Assembly: GCA_028279405.1 (NCBI GenBank)
Contig: JANQNU010000015.1
Location: 1 to 64,000 of the forward strand
DNA length: 64,000 nucleotides
Source of the DNA: Phycisphaerae bacterium
GTDB taxonomy: Bacteria > Planctomycetota > Phycisphaerae > UBA1845 > Fen-1342
Reading direction: 5' to 3'
Below the pieces are notes generated by a model. It was not told the origin of the DNA. It worked only from the letters and a program-made list of their open reading frames with translations, and searched no databases. Of this stretch, positions 1-8,065 are shown piece by piece (the stretch's first letter is position 1; each line of letters starts with the position of its first letter). Both the position numbers and the translations under genes were made by a program.

Positions 1-330
1 TCTAAGAAGCAATGGGTGGGGCGGGCGTCTCGCCCGGGCAGCAAGCTGCCGGGATGAGGCAAGCGTCTACGCCGCTTGCCCTTGCAAGAACGGCCCTAAA
101 AAGCAATTGGGTGGGGCGGGCGTCTCGCCTGGCGTTTGACCGCTCGCTCGCGCTCGCGGCTCGCATTGGTGCCCCTGGTCACACAACGAGCCCCGAGCGC
201 GAGCGAGGGGGGAGCAAGCTCCCTTTGCGAGGCCTGTGTCTACGCCACAGGCCCCAGCGCGAACCAGACACTCAATAAACGAGCCCCGAGCGCGAGCGAG
301 GGGATCAGGGGGCGTCAGACGAAGGGGCCC
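1..330. repeat. Mosaic island of palindromic repeats (left edge)
   Basis: No gene is visible; the stretch is a patchwork of short hairpins that recur through the window. Modules used in this annotation: P1, core cgagccccgagcgcgagc, often as facing inverted copies; P2, ggcgggcgagacgcccgcc; P3, ccaccccatcttggggtgg; P4, arms cactggcgg/ccgccagtg; P5, a double hairpin (stem with AGCAAGCT centre, then a stem with TCTACGC loop); P6, arms ccccagggt/accctgggg. Here are P2-like copies near 17-36 and 111-131, P5 at 37-80 and 210-253, a facing P1 pair (140-163 with 187-210) and a lone P1 at 280-303. Open frames here are by-products of the palindromes. I see nothing in 331-381. Confidence 0.85.
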
Positions 331-381
331 GTCGCTTGCGCTCCGGGCTCGTACTGGCGCCGCTGGCTCCAGTGCCAGCCA

Positions 382-2709
382 TCACTTCCGGCGTCGCTTG
401 CCGCGGGATTTCTTGGCGGCGGACCGTTTCCCGGCTGTGCGATTGCTGCGCCGTTTTTCGGTCGGCTCCGACGCTGCGCGAGTCTTACGGCTGGAGGGGG
501 CCGATTTCTTTCGGCGGTCGGCCGACATCTGTTTTCCGGCGTTGCGTGATTGCCGGCTCGGTCGCTGGAGGCTGCGCGACGGCTTGCCGCGTTTGTTCGG
601 CGGCGCGGCCGCGATGAAGTTCAGCTCCATGCGTTGCAGGTCGACGCTCGCGACCTGGACGTGCATCCGCGTTCCGATCGCGAACACCTTTCCGGTACGC
701 TGTCCGGCCAGCACGCCGCGGGTACTGTCAAAGTTCCAGCGGTCCGGCCCGAGGTCGGAGACGTGTACGAGCCCTTCGGCGAGGTGTGGCCGGATCTGCA
801 CGAAAACGCCCTTGGAGATGACGCCGGTAACGATTCCGGGGAACGTCTCGCCAACCTTGTCTTTCATGAGTTCCAACAGCAACAGCGTGTCGGCGTTGCG
901 TTCCGCTTCCTGTGCCCGTCGTTCGGTGAAGCTGGTGTGGGTGCCGATCTCGTGCAGTTCGTCACGGGGGTAGGTGTGGGCGCCGGTCGAGCGTTTGGTC
1001 CCGACGATGTGCGCTTGAAGCAGCCGGTGCACGACAAGATCGGGGTAGCGTCGGATCGGCGATGTGAAGTGGCAATAGTCTTCACTGGCCAGCGCGAAAT
1101 GGCCTTCTTCGTCTGGCGCGTAGTTCGCCGGCGCGAGGCAGCGCAGCAGCACGAAATTGACTGCGGATTCCTCGGGCTTGTCACGGACCACCTCGAGGAT
1201 CTCACGCAGCAGCGTTCGATTGAGCGTTTTTGGAAGCGTGCGGCCGAGGATGGTCTGCAACCGCAGCAGTGTTTGCTGCACGTCTTTTGACGGCGGTGGA
1301 TGGATCCGACGGAGATGCGCGACGTTCCGGTTGCGCAACGTGCGGCTCACGGCTTCGTTGGCTTCGACCATGAACATCTCGATGATCGTGTGCGAGAAAC
1401 TCGTGTCCGCCGGGCGTGCATCGATCACGTGTTCTTCGTCGTCGAGGACGATGTCCACTTCAGGCACCGAAAGAACGAGCATTCCGTCGTCCAGTCGGCG
1501 TTTGCGGATGGTCCGCGCCAGTTGATCCATGTCGCGAAGCTGCGCTACGACCTTAGCGGACAGCCCGTCCACCGTTTCGCCGTCCAGCACGCGAGTCGCT
1601 TGGTCGTACGTCAGCCGGGCGTCCGAGCGAATGATGCCGTTCACGATCTCGGTATCGCGAACCTTGCCGCTGCGGTCGTAGGTGATAAAGGCGCTCTTTA
1701 CATACCGATCTTCGTCTGGCTGCAGGCTGCAAACGCCGTTGGACAGAGTTTCGGGCAGCATTGGGATGACATGGCCGGGCAGGTACACGCTGTTGCCGCG
1801 TTCGTAGGCGGCTTCGTCAAGGCGTGAATCGGGACGAACGAAGTAGGCAACGTCGGCGATGTGGACGCCGAGACGAATATTGCCGCCGCGAAGCCGTTCG
1901 AGGGTGATGGCGTCGTCGAAGTCGCGCGCGTCGTCCGGGTCGATCGTGAGTGTGAGCAGTTTTCGGAGGTCGCGGCGCGACTTGCCGGCCCGCGGTCGGA
2001 ACGATTGGGCTGCCGCGCGCGCTTCGGCGCGAACGGACTCGTCGAACCGGTCCGGGAGGCTGTGGTGTCGCGCGACGGCGAGGATCTTGGTGCGGGTGGC
2101 CGATGGTTCGCCGAGTGACTCGATGATGACGCCTTTGGGGCGGTGCGTTGCGAGCGTAGCCTCGATCGGCTCCACGACAACCATGTCACCCGGACTGACG
2201 TTCTTGACTCGCGCGTCGACGATTTCCAATGGCGGTAGCGGTTTCCGCCCCAGCGGGCGCACGATCCAGGTTCGGCCGAGGAGCTCGATGGGCCCGACCC
2301 AGGCCGCTTCGACTCGGTCAATGATTTCGACGACGACGGCTGTGAGATCGCCGCGCCGTCCGGGTCGACCGATTCGCGCACGGACGCGGTCGCCATCGAG
2401 TGCGCCGGCGGTGTTGTGTCGCCGAACGAAGACGTCTTCATGGCCGGGTCGCTCGATGAAGCCGAAACCGCCACGGGCCCGACTGAAGCGTCCCTCGATT
2501 TCGAGTTCGGCGTTTCGTCGAGCGCCAAGCCGTCCATCCTGTCGCAGTTGGCGGTATGCGTTTCGGAAGGCAGGGTATTCGCCTTCGTCAACCCCGAGGG
2601 CGCGTGCGATCGCGCGTGGTTTGGTTGGCCTCTCGGGGTGGTCGGCGATATATTCGAGTATGGACTGTTGCCAATGATCGGGATGTATGTGGGCTTTTCG
2701 TTTCGGCAT
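382..2709 (-). CDS. rnr: Ribonuclease R (RNB-family 3'-5' exoribonuclease)
   Basis: This is a 775-residue processive, hydrolytic 3'-5' exoribonuclease that degrades structured RNA in the cytoplasm. An N-terminal winged-helix region (about residues 12-65) precedes cold-shock-type OB domains. The RNB catalytic core carries IDPDDARDFDDAI (residues 256-268), whose aspartates bind the catalytic metal. An S1 domain lies near residues 617-700 (GIVTGVISKGVFVQIRP). The last 60 or so residues are a Lys/Arg/Ser-rich tail, as in many RNase R proteins. Length and order fit the family. It is transcribed away from the ACT-domain gene across a 132 bp divergent gap. The start has only a weak ribosome-binding site. 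Confidence 0.95.
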   Translation of the reverse strand: MPKRKAHIHPDHWQQSILEYIADHPERPTKPRAIARALGVDEGEYPAFRNAYRQLRQDGRLGARRNAELEIEGRFSRARGGFGFIERPGHEDVFVRRHNTAGALDGDRVRARIGRPGRRGDLTAVVVEIIDRVEAAWVGPIELLGRTWIVRPLGRKPLPPLEIVDARVKNVSPGDMVVVEPIEATLATHRPKGVIIESLGEPSATRTKILAVARHHSLPDRFDESVRAEARAAAQSFRPRAGKSRRDLRKLLTLTIDPDDARDFDDAITLERLRGGNIRLGVHIADVAYFVRPDSRLDEAAYERGNSVYLPGHVIPMLPETLSNGVCSLQPDEDRYVKSAFITYDRSGKVRDTEIVNGIIRSDARLTYDQATRVLDGETVDGLSAKVVAQLRDMDQLARTIRKRRLDDGMLVLSVPEVDIVLDDEEHVIDARPADTSFSHTIIEMFMVEANEAVSRTLRNRNVAHLRRIHPPPSKDVQQTLLRLQTILGRTLPKTLNRTLLREILEVVRDKPEESAVNFVLLRCLAPANYAPDEEGHFALASEDYCHFTSPIRRYPDLVVHRLLQAHIVGTKRSTGAHTYPRDELHEIGTHTSFTERRAQEAERNADTLLLLELMKDKVGETFPGIVTGVISKGVFVQIRPHLAEGLVHVSDLGPDRWNFDSTRGVLAGQRTGKVFAIGTRMHVQVASVDLQRMELNFIAAAPPNKRGKPSRSLQRPSRQSRNAGKQMSADRRKKSAPSSRKTRAASEPTEKRRSNRTAGKRSAAKKSRGKRRRK

Positions 2710-2841
2710 GGAGACCCGACGTCAGTAGGAACGGGAGTGGCCGAATGATGAGCGATCAAAGGCGGCACAACTCGGGAGATCAATTATAGGTGCCGGTGGG
2801 CAGCGCTGCCAGCACGCCGCCAAGACGATGAGGAGTGGACA

Positions 2842-3312
2842 ATGGCCAACCAAGAGGTTCGTTCCGATACGCAGTTCTCCGTGTTCCTGGTGAACAAGCC
2901 CGGTATTCTGGCGCGTGTCTGCCACCATCTGGCCGAGAGTAAGATCAATATCCTCGCTTTGAGCATGATGGACTCGACGGAACACGGCGTATTGCGGCTG
3001 GTCGCGACGGATGCGAGCAAGTGTCGCGAGGCGCTTGGGTCGCTGGACCTGCCGACCACGGAAACGCCGGTGATGCTGGCGACGATGCCGAATCGTCCGG
3101 GCGCGCTGGCGGACGTGGTTGAACGGCTCTCGATCGGACGAATCAACGTCAACTATGCCTATTGCACGACGGGTTCCGCGAATGGTAAGACGATCGGCAT
3201 TTTCCGTGTATCGGATATGAAGAAGGCTCAGAAGGTGCTCTCTGAACGCAAGCCGGTGCGTAAGGAAGCGACGGTTCTGCGGACGACTGGTCGGGGCCGG
3301 GCGCGGCGTTAG
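2842..3312 (+). CDS. Tandem ACT-domain regulatory protein
   Basis: This 156-residue cytoplasmic protein is built of two ACT-like halves. The first (about residues 9-70) contains VNKPGILARVCHHLAESKIN and the second (about 75-140) TMPNRPGALADVVERLSIGR, each with the typical N/DxPG turn that opens the ligand-binding helix. ACT domains bind amino acids and act as allosteric sensors; no catalytic domain is attached, so this is probably a stand-alone sensor. The last residues are basic (RKEATVLRTTGRGRARR). The DUF2752 gene starts 4 bp after the stop, so the two are probably co-transcribed. The ligand cannot be told from sequence. Confidence 0.82.
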   Translation: MANQEVRSDTQFSVFLVNKPGILARVCHHLAESKINILALSMMDSTEHGVLRLVATDASKCREALGSLDLPTTETPVMLATMPNRPGALADVVERLSIGRINVNYAYCTTGSANGKTIGIFRVSDMKKAQKVLSERKPVRKEATVLRTTGRGRARR

Positions 3313-3316
3313 CATC

Positions 3317-3886
3317 GTGGACGACGCCCGCCCGCCGACCAATGGTGTTGAAGAGCTTCGACCGCCGCAAGTTGCCGACGGCTCGGCTGTGCCGTCGACG
3401 GTGGAGGTGGTCGATTCTGCGCGGCCGATGCTATACATGAACACCTTCGAGCGGTTTCCACGCCGCTGGTCCCTGGCGCTGCTGGTACCGGCGGTGGCGG
3501 TGCTGGGCTTGGCGACGTGGTTGACGCCGGACGCGCGCGGTTTTGGTACCCATCAGCAACTTGGTTTTGCGCCGTGCGGGTCGCTGGTGTTGACCGGATA
3601 CCCGTGTCCGACGTGCGGCATGACGACCGCGTTTTCGCTGACGATGCACGGGGCTTGGCTCCGCGCGATGTGGGTGCAGCCGGGCGGATTCGTACTCTGC
3701 TTGACGACGGCGGCGGTTGCACTGATCTGTTTGTATGCGTTCGTTGCGGGTCGCTGGCCGCCGCGGCCGCGCTGGTTGCGGATGTACTATTTTTTTTGGG
3801 GTTTATTGATCACGATTCTGGGTGGCTGGGGTTTCCGACTGGTTGCGGGTCTCGCGACCGGTGAGTATCCGATGCGCTACGCGTGA
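3317..3886 (+). CDS. DUF2752 membrane protein
   Basis: This 189-residue predicted inner-membrane protein has three hydrophobic segments (near residues 52-70, 118-138 and 153-173). The DUF2752 signature GYPCPTCGMTTAFS lies between the first two, with a CPTCG pair that could bind metal or form a disulphide. The function of the family is not established. The GTG start at 3317 follows the ACT gene closely; an internal ATG near 3431 would give a shorter protein that still contains every conserved feature, so the first 38 residues are uncertain. Confidence 0.75.
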   Translation: MDDARPPTNGVEELRPPQVADGSAVPSTVEVVDSARPMLYMNTFERFPRRWSLALLVPAVAVLGLATWLTPDARGFGTHQQLGFAPCGSLVLTGYPCPTCGMTTAFSLTMHGAWLRAMWVQPGGFVLCLTTAAVALICLYAFVAGRWPPRPRWLRMYYFFWGLLITILGGWGFRLVAGLATGEYPMRYA

Positions 3887-3982
3887 GCAACAACGGACTC
3901 GTCCGTGGCTCCGCTGCGCCGGCCGTTGGTGTTGGAGCGCAGATCTGTAGCGCGCATTGACCTTGTTGGTTTGAGAGTGACC

Positions 3983-4483
3983 ATGAATGACGTGCTGTCC
4001 GGACCGCGCCCGATCGTGACCGTTCGCGATGCGATTGCCGATGATGCGCCGTTGATCGCGGATTTCAATGCTGCGATGGCGCAGGAAACGGAAGGGCGTC
4101 CGCTCGACGCGCAACGGTTGCTGGCCGGGGTACGGGCGGTTTTCGATCACCCTGAGCGCGGTCGTTACTTGATCGCAGCTCATGGCGATCGTCCGGTCGG
4201 GCAGCTGTTGCTCACTTATGAGTGGAGTGATTGGCGGAACGCCTGTTTCTGGTGGATCCAAAGCGTGTATGTCGTGCGAGACGCCCGTGGTCAGGGGGTC
4301 TACCGCGCGTTGCACGAGCACGTCGTCGCGACCGCCAAGGCAACGCCGAACGTGTGCGGCATTCGACTGTATGTCGACAAGGCCAACCACGCAGCACAGT
4401 CGGTTTACCGAGCATTGGCGATGACGCCGGCCCATTACGATTTCTATGAGATCGATTGGGTCATCGGCGCACACACCGGGTGA
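3983..4483 (+). CDS. GNAT-family N-acetyltransferase
   Basis: This 166-residue cytoplasmic acyltransferase uses acetyl-CoA. The pyrophosphate-binding motif appears as VRDARGQGVYRAL (R/QxxGxG/A type). It is preceded by the beta-4 strand FWWIQSVYV and followed by LYVDKANHAAQSVYRALAM, the usual motif B region. The ATG at 3983 was chosen over an upstream GTG at 3905, because the translation between them (Arg-rich, no motif) looks non-coding. The substrate is unknown. No partner is encoded next to it, and 347 bp without a gene follow. Confidence 0.82.
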   Translation: MNDVLSGPRPIVTVRDAIADDAPLIADFNAAMAQETEGRPLDAQRLLAGVRAVFDHPERGRYLIAAHGDRPVGQLLLTYEWSDWRNACFWWIQSVYVVRDARGQGVYRALHEHVVATAKATPNVCGIRLYVDKANHAAQSVYRALAMTPAHYDFYEIDWVIGAHTG

Positions 4484-4830
4484 CAGGCGGCGCTGATCCT
4501 GTCGGAACGCTCGGCCCGTCAACCGAAACCGGTCACGGTCGGTTCCGGCGCGCGCCGTGTCACATCTCATTTCCGGTCCGCACCCATTTTTTTGTGGAAT
4601 TTGCGCTGGGGCGCGGGTAAGTTGCTACTGGCACGCGAGCAGAAGCTACGTTCATCTCTTCTACCCGCACATCTCGCGTGCCGGGGCGCTGCTAATGAAC
4701 AGCTCCCCAATTGGGTATCGGGTTTATTGATGATTTCATCATAGTCCGTGCAACCGGGTGTGGTTGCGCGCTGCGATTCTCGCGCGGCGGGCGGAGGCGC
4801 GACGGGTTCCAATCCGATAAGGAGGCAAGA
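4484..4830. other. Gene-free stretch upstream of the secreted protein
   Basis: No convincing reading frame is present. The last third is less GC-rich than the surroundings and probably holds the promoter of the gene at 4831. The window's P1-P6 repeat modules are absent here. Confidence 0.5.
4711..4741 (+). promoter_or_regulatory. Possible promoter with overlapping palindrome
   Basis: TTGGGT (4711-4716) and TTTCAT (4734-4739) are 17 bp apart, a poor but correctly spaced sigma-70-like pair. The second element sits inside a palindrome at 4728-4741 with arms TGATGA and TCATCA around TT, which could be an operator. It lies about 90 bp upstream of the ATG at 4831. Evidence is limited to spacing and symmetry. 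Confidence 0.28.
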
Positions 4831-5637
4831 ATGCGAACGAACACGATCACCCTAGGCACATTGTTCACGCTGCTGCTGGTTCCGGCCGCTAGCGCCGTGA
4901 CCGAGACGTTCATCAACATTTCAGGCACCGCAACGGGGCCGGGCACGATCACGGTCCAGTTGAAGGAGGCCGGCGGCAAGGTCATCGGTTCCTACGCCTA
5001 TACGGCGGCGGCCGGCGAGGATTTCGAAGACATTGCCGACGGTTTGAAAGGCCGGCCTGCGATTCCCGGGTACAAGCATCGGCGTTCTTCCAACAAGACG
5101 GAAGGCGGCATCCGCAAGTCGGTCTTCAAGGTGAAGGCTGAGCGGCGTGGCGGGGGCGATTTCACGGTCAACCTTACCGAGACGATTCCCGGGATCACCG
5201 CCGAAGAAAAGGACACCGCGTCAGCGGTTCGCACGACGGTTTTCAGCGATGCTTCGCTGCCCACCGGGACGACGCAACCGATCGACCTGATCGGCGAAGG
5301 GACGACCTGGCTCAGCGACGACATTACCGCGCTCGATTTCGGCGAAGGTGTCGAGGTCGACAGCTTTGTCGTCATCTCGGACACGTTGATGCTGGCCGAG
5401 CTAACCGTCTTGCCTGACTCGCCGACCGGACCGGAGAGCGTTGATGTTCTCGGCAACTACCTGGCGGATAACGGCCAGGTCGAGCCCGATACCTCGCTCG
5501 ACTCATCCCTGGAGCCGTTCGTGGTAACCGGGCCCTCCGTTCCTGCCGTATCCCGCACTGGCGTGATCGTTCTTGTCCTGCTGCTGGCCGTCGGCGCTGC
5601 GATCCTCATTCGTCGGCGAGCGATGCCGGCCACGTAG
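4831..5637 (+). CDS. Secreted protein with IPTL-CTERM-like C-terminal sorting tail
   Basis: This 268-residue protein starts with a Sec signal peptide (hydrophobic TLGTLFTLLLVPAASA). The C-terminus has the three-part layout of exosortase-type sorting signals: VPAVSRTG, then a hydrophobic segment (VIVLVLLLAVGAAILI), then RRR. This is close to the IPTL-CTERM pattern (I/VPTLSxxG, membrane helix, basic end). The middle (about residues 20-225) has no domain I recognise and looks beta-rich. The ATG at 4831 was chosen because AAGGAGG lies just upstream; the frame stays open further upstream but looks non-coding. If the tail is a true sorting signal, the protein would be surface-anchored or processed by an exosortase encoded elsewhere. 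Confidence 0.72.
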   Translation: MRTNTITLGTLFTLLLVPAASAVTETFINISGTATGPGTITVQLKEAGGKVIGSYAYTAAAGEDFEDIADGLKGRPAIPGYKHRRSSNKTEGGIRKSVFKVKAERRGGGDFTVNLTETIPGITAEEKDTASAVRTTVFSDASLPTGTTQPIDLIGEGTTWLSDDITALDFGEGVEVDSFVVISDTLMLAELTVLPDSPTGPESVDVLGNYLADNGQVEPDTSLDSSLEPFVVTGPSVPAVSRTGVIVLVLLLAVGAAILIRRRAMPAT

Positions 5638-5659
5638 GTCGCCGAGAAAGAACAGGGCA

Positions 5660-6130
5660 GGTGTCGCGATGGCGGGCGAGACGCCCGCCCCACCCTCAGA
5701 AGGTCCGCGCCACGGGCTTTACAAGAACGTGACCAAAACGAGCCCCGAGCGCGAGCGAGGGGTTCAAGCGACTTGGAGAGCCGGGCTGCCGTTCCGGGTT
5801 TGACCGCTCGCTTGCGCTCGCGGCTCGCACTGGTGCCCCCTGGTCACACACAAACGAGCCCCGAGCGCGAGCGAGGGGGCAAGTTCCCCTTATGTAGCCG
5901 GCGTCTACGCCGCCTGCCCTTGCAAGATCCTCAACTCACTCCGGGGTGGCACTGGCGGCTTGTCCGCCAGTGTTGGGGACGTGCGTTTGATCAAGTCGCT
6001 AGTGGATTCAGCGAATACTGGCGCGGGTGCCCCAGGGTTCTACCCTAGGGGACACATTGACTTGCTGGCCGAAACTCGTCCCCCACCCTGGAAGGGTGCG
6101 GCACCGCGCCACCGACTCTAATTGGGAGCG
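5660..6130. repeat. Mosaic island of palindromic repeats
   Basis: No gene is visible. Modules in order: P2 at 5669-5697, a lone P1 at 5739-5762, a facing P1 pair (5804-5827 with 5855-5878), a degraded P5 (5875-5918) whose TCTACGC loop is intact, P4 near 5949-5973, P6 at 6030-6051, and a P3-type hairpin near 6084-6106. The P6-spacer-P3 order recurs near 36.2 kb and 44.5 kb. The island separates two convergent genes, so some hairpins may also act in transcription termination, but no poly-T tract follows them. Confidence 0.85.
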
Positions 6131-6134
6131 CAGC

Positions 6135-6998
6135 TTACTGGGGAACGGCCGGCGCCGGATCTCCGGGCGTTACCTCGGCATTGTCGTCCGAGGGTGTTGC
6201 GTCGTCGGTCGCTGTCGGCGTCGGATTCAGCAGCGCGTCCGCGGCATTCTTTGCGCGAATCTCGTCGGGCGTCATCGCGTTCTCGGAGAACACGTCGACC
6301 CGCAAGTCGACCTGTAGCAGCTCGACGACGTCATTCTCGCGTAGCTCAGGTGCGGTGTATGCCCGATTGGTAAATGGTTCGTAAGTGGCGGCGGCGATGA
6401 CGAGCAGTCGATCGGGCTCGATACCCTCAGCGGTCAGCACCTTAGCCACCGCACGCGCCCGTTCAAAGCTCAGCTCGTAGAAGTCCGCGAAGCCGGACCC
6501 CTCCACGGGGCGCCGGCTGCAGTGTCCGCGGACCTTGATCTGCGTCAGGTGTCCGCGCAGCTTGGATGCAACGTCCACGAGCTGTTCGTGGCCCGCGGCG
6601 GATATCTCGGCAGACAGCGGCTCGAAGAGAATCTTGCCGCCTGTGATGATCTGGTCTTCGCGGCGGAGGTCGGTGACGCGTTCGTCGCGTCCCTTGACAC
6701 CCTTCTCCTTCGACTTGCTGAAGTCTTCCGGGTCGACCGGAATGATCAGCATGTCGGTCAGGTCGACGTTGCGCGGGATCTGAACCTCTTCGATGGGGAC
6801 CATTTTGACGCCGCCGATGTAGCCGAACGATTCGCGGATGGCCTGCATGAAGTCAATGAAGGTTTCGTCCTTCTTGACCTCACTCATCGCCAGCAACAGC
6901 ACGAAGAAAGTCAGCAGAAGCGTCACCATGTCACCGTAAGTGACCATCCACTCCGGCGCGCCTGCGGGCGCTTCCTTTTCCTTCTTCTTCACTGCCAT
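6135..6998 (-). CDS. motB: Flagellar motor stator protein MotB
   Basis: This 287-residue protein is the peptidoglycan-anchored half of the flagellar stator. A short basic N-terminus (KKKEKE) leads into EWMVTYGDMVTLLLTFFVLL; Asp23 in YGDM is in the place of the conserved ion-channel aspartate. A periplasmic linker follows. An OmpA-like peptidoglycan-binding domain (about residues 140-235) has the usual SFERARAVAKVL helix, but its end reads ELRENDVVELLQVDLRV rather than the common NRRVEI. The last 40 residues are a low-complexity Ala/Pro/Thr/Asp tail. It lies 54 bp downstream of motA, in the same direction. Confidence 0.88.
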   Translation of the reverse strand: MAVKKKEKEAPAGAPEWMVTYGDMVTLLLTFFVLLLAMSEVKKDETFIDFMQAIRESFGYIGGVKMVPIEEVQIPRNVDLTDMLIIPVDPEDFSKSKEKGVKGRDERVTDLRREDQIITGGKILFEPLSAEISAAGHEQLVDVASKLRGHLTQIKVRGHCSRRPVEGSGFADFYELSFERARAVAKVLTAEGIEPDRLLVIAAATYEPFTNRAYTAPELRENDVVELLQVDLRVDVFSENAMTPDEIRAKNAADALLNPTPTATDDATPSDDNAEVTPGDPAPAVPQ

Positions 6999-7052
6999 GG
7001 TCGGCCCTGCTCAGCTAGCGGACGGTGCGGACAGTCGACGCGGACCCGATCG

Positions 7053-7829
7053 TTATGTCTCCAGCTCTTCGGCGGCGACGCGTTGTTTGGGATCGAGGAA
7101 GGCCAGCAGCTTTTGCTTGACGATACGCGGGTTGTCGCCGGCCTGGATGCACATCACGCCGCGAATGATCATGACTTTGGACGAGACCTCTTCGGCACTG
7201 CGCAGCGCCAACTTGTCGGCGAGTGGCAATGCCACCATGTTGGCAACACATGACCCGTAGAACGTGGTAATCAGCGCGACGGCCATGGCCGGGCCGAGCT
7301 GCGACGCGTCTTCCATGTTCTGGAGCATGACGACCAGACCGATCAGGGTTCCGATCATGCCGAACGCCGGCGCATATTTGCCGACGGTGTCCAGGATGGC
7401 TTTGCCGTTGGCGTGTCGTTCGATCAGGGATTCGAGTTCGAGTTCCATCGCGGATTCGATGACACCGGGTTCCTGGCCGTCGATCGCCATTCGCAGTCCG
7501 CGTGTCAGAAAGTCGTCGAATTTGCCGTCCGCAAGGTGGGACTCGAGGCTCAGGATGCCATCCCGCCGAGCGATCTCAGCCAGGCTCACGATCGCCGACA
7601 TGTTCTCCAGCGAGTTGGCAGGCTTGTTGAAGATCGTTTTCATGAAGACGCTGACGAGCTTGAAGACGCGGTTCAATGGAAACGCGATCAGCGTTGCCGC
7701 AATCGTGCCGCCGATAACGACCAGGATCGAAGGGATATCGATGAACGTCGTGATAGACGTCGTCGTCATGATCGCGCCCAGCACCAGGCCCACGGCGAGA
7801 ATCAAGCCGATAACAGTTGAGATATCCAT
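7053..7829 (-). CDS. motA: Flagellar motor stator protein MotA
   Basis: This 258-residue inner-membrane protein forms the ion channel with MotB and pushes on the rotor. It begins MDISTVIGLILAVGLVLGAI and has the MotA_ExbB features: first helices near residues 4-55, a cytoplasmic loop with charged helices (about 60-150), and a second helix pair with KYAPAFGMIGTLIGLVVML and GSCVANMVALPLADKL. The ATG at 7829 was chosen because AGGGAC lies upstream and the length then matches short MotA proteins; the upstream in-frame extension is Arg-rich and unlike MotA. No other flagellar genes are in the window. Confidence 0.9.
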   Translation of the reverse strand: MDISTVIGLILAVGLVLGAIMTTTSITTFIDIPSILVVIGGTIAATLIAFPLNRVFKLVSVFMKTIFNKPANSLENMSAIVSLAEIARRDGILSLESHLADGKFDDFLTRGLRMAIDGQEPGVIESAMELELESLIERHANGKAILDTVGKYAPAFGMIGTLIGLVVMLQNMEDASQLGPAMAVALITTFYGSCVANMVALPLADKLALRSAEEVSSKVMIIRGVMCIQAGDNPRIVKQKLLAFLDPKQRVAAEELET

Positions 7830-8065
7830 TCCAAAGTCCCTGTTCGGATCGCGGAACGCGGTGCGCGCCATGCGCCGGCGCAGATTGCGCGTACCGATGA
7901 TGCCGTAGGAGTATCGTCCAGGCGGCAACCGGCGTTGAATCACGGCTACGATTGCCGCTAGGGTGTATCCTTGCGCAGTCGGCGCGCTGCCGGCCGCGGG
8001 TCTGATAAGCGTCAGTGTCAGTGATGTTCGGGGCTCGGTTTGATGCGAGCATTGGAATCAAGGGT

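Noticed and set aside
12-549. Small frames in the left-edge repeats, with motifs such as ERERG and GVSPG
   Set aside because: The same peptide strings recur wherever P1 and P2 repeats occur, in all frames; they are translations of palindromes.
1698-2783. A 361-codon Ser/Thr/Pro-rich frame on the same strand as RNase R
   Set aside because: It is an out-of-frame reading of the RNase R gene in GC-rich sequence; the in-frame product has all RNB motifs.
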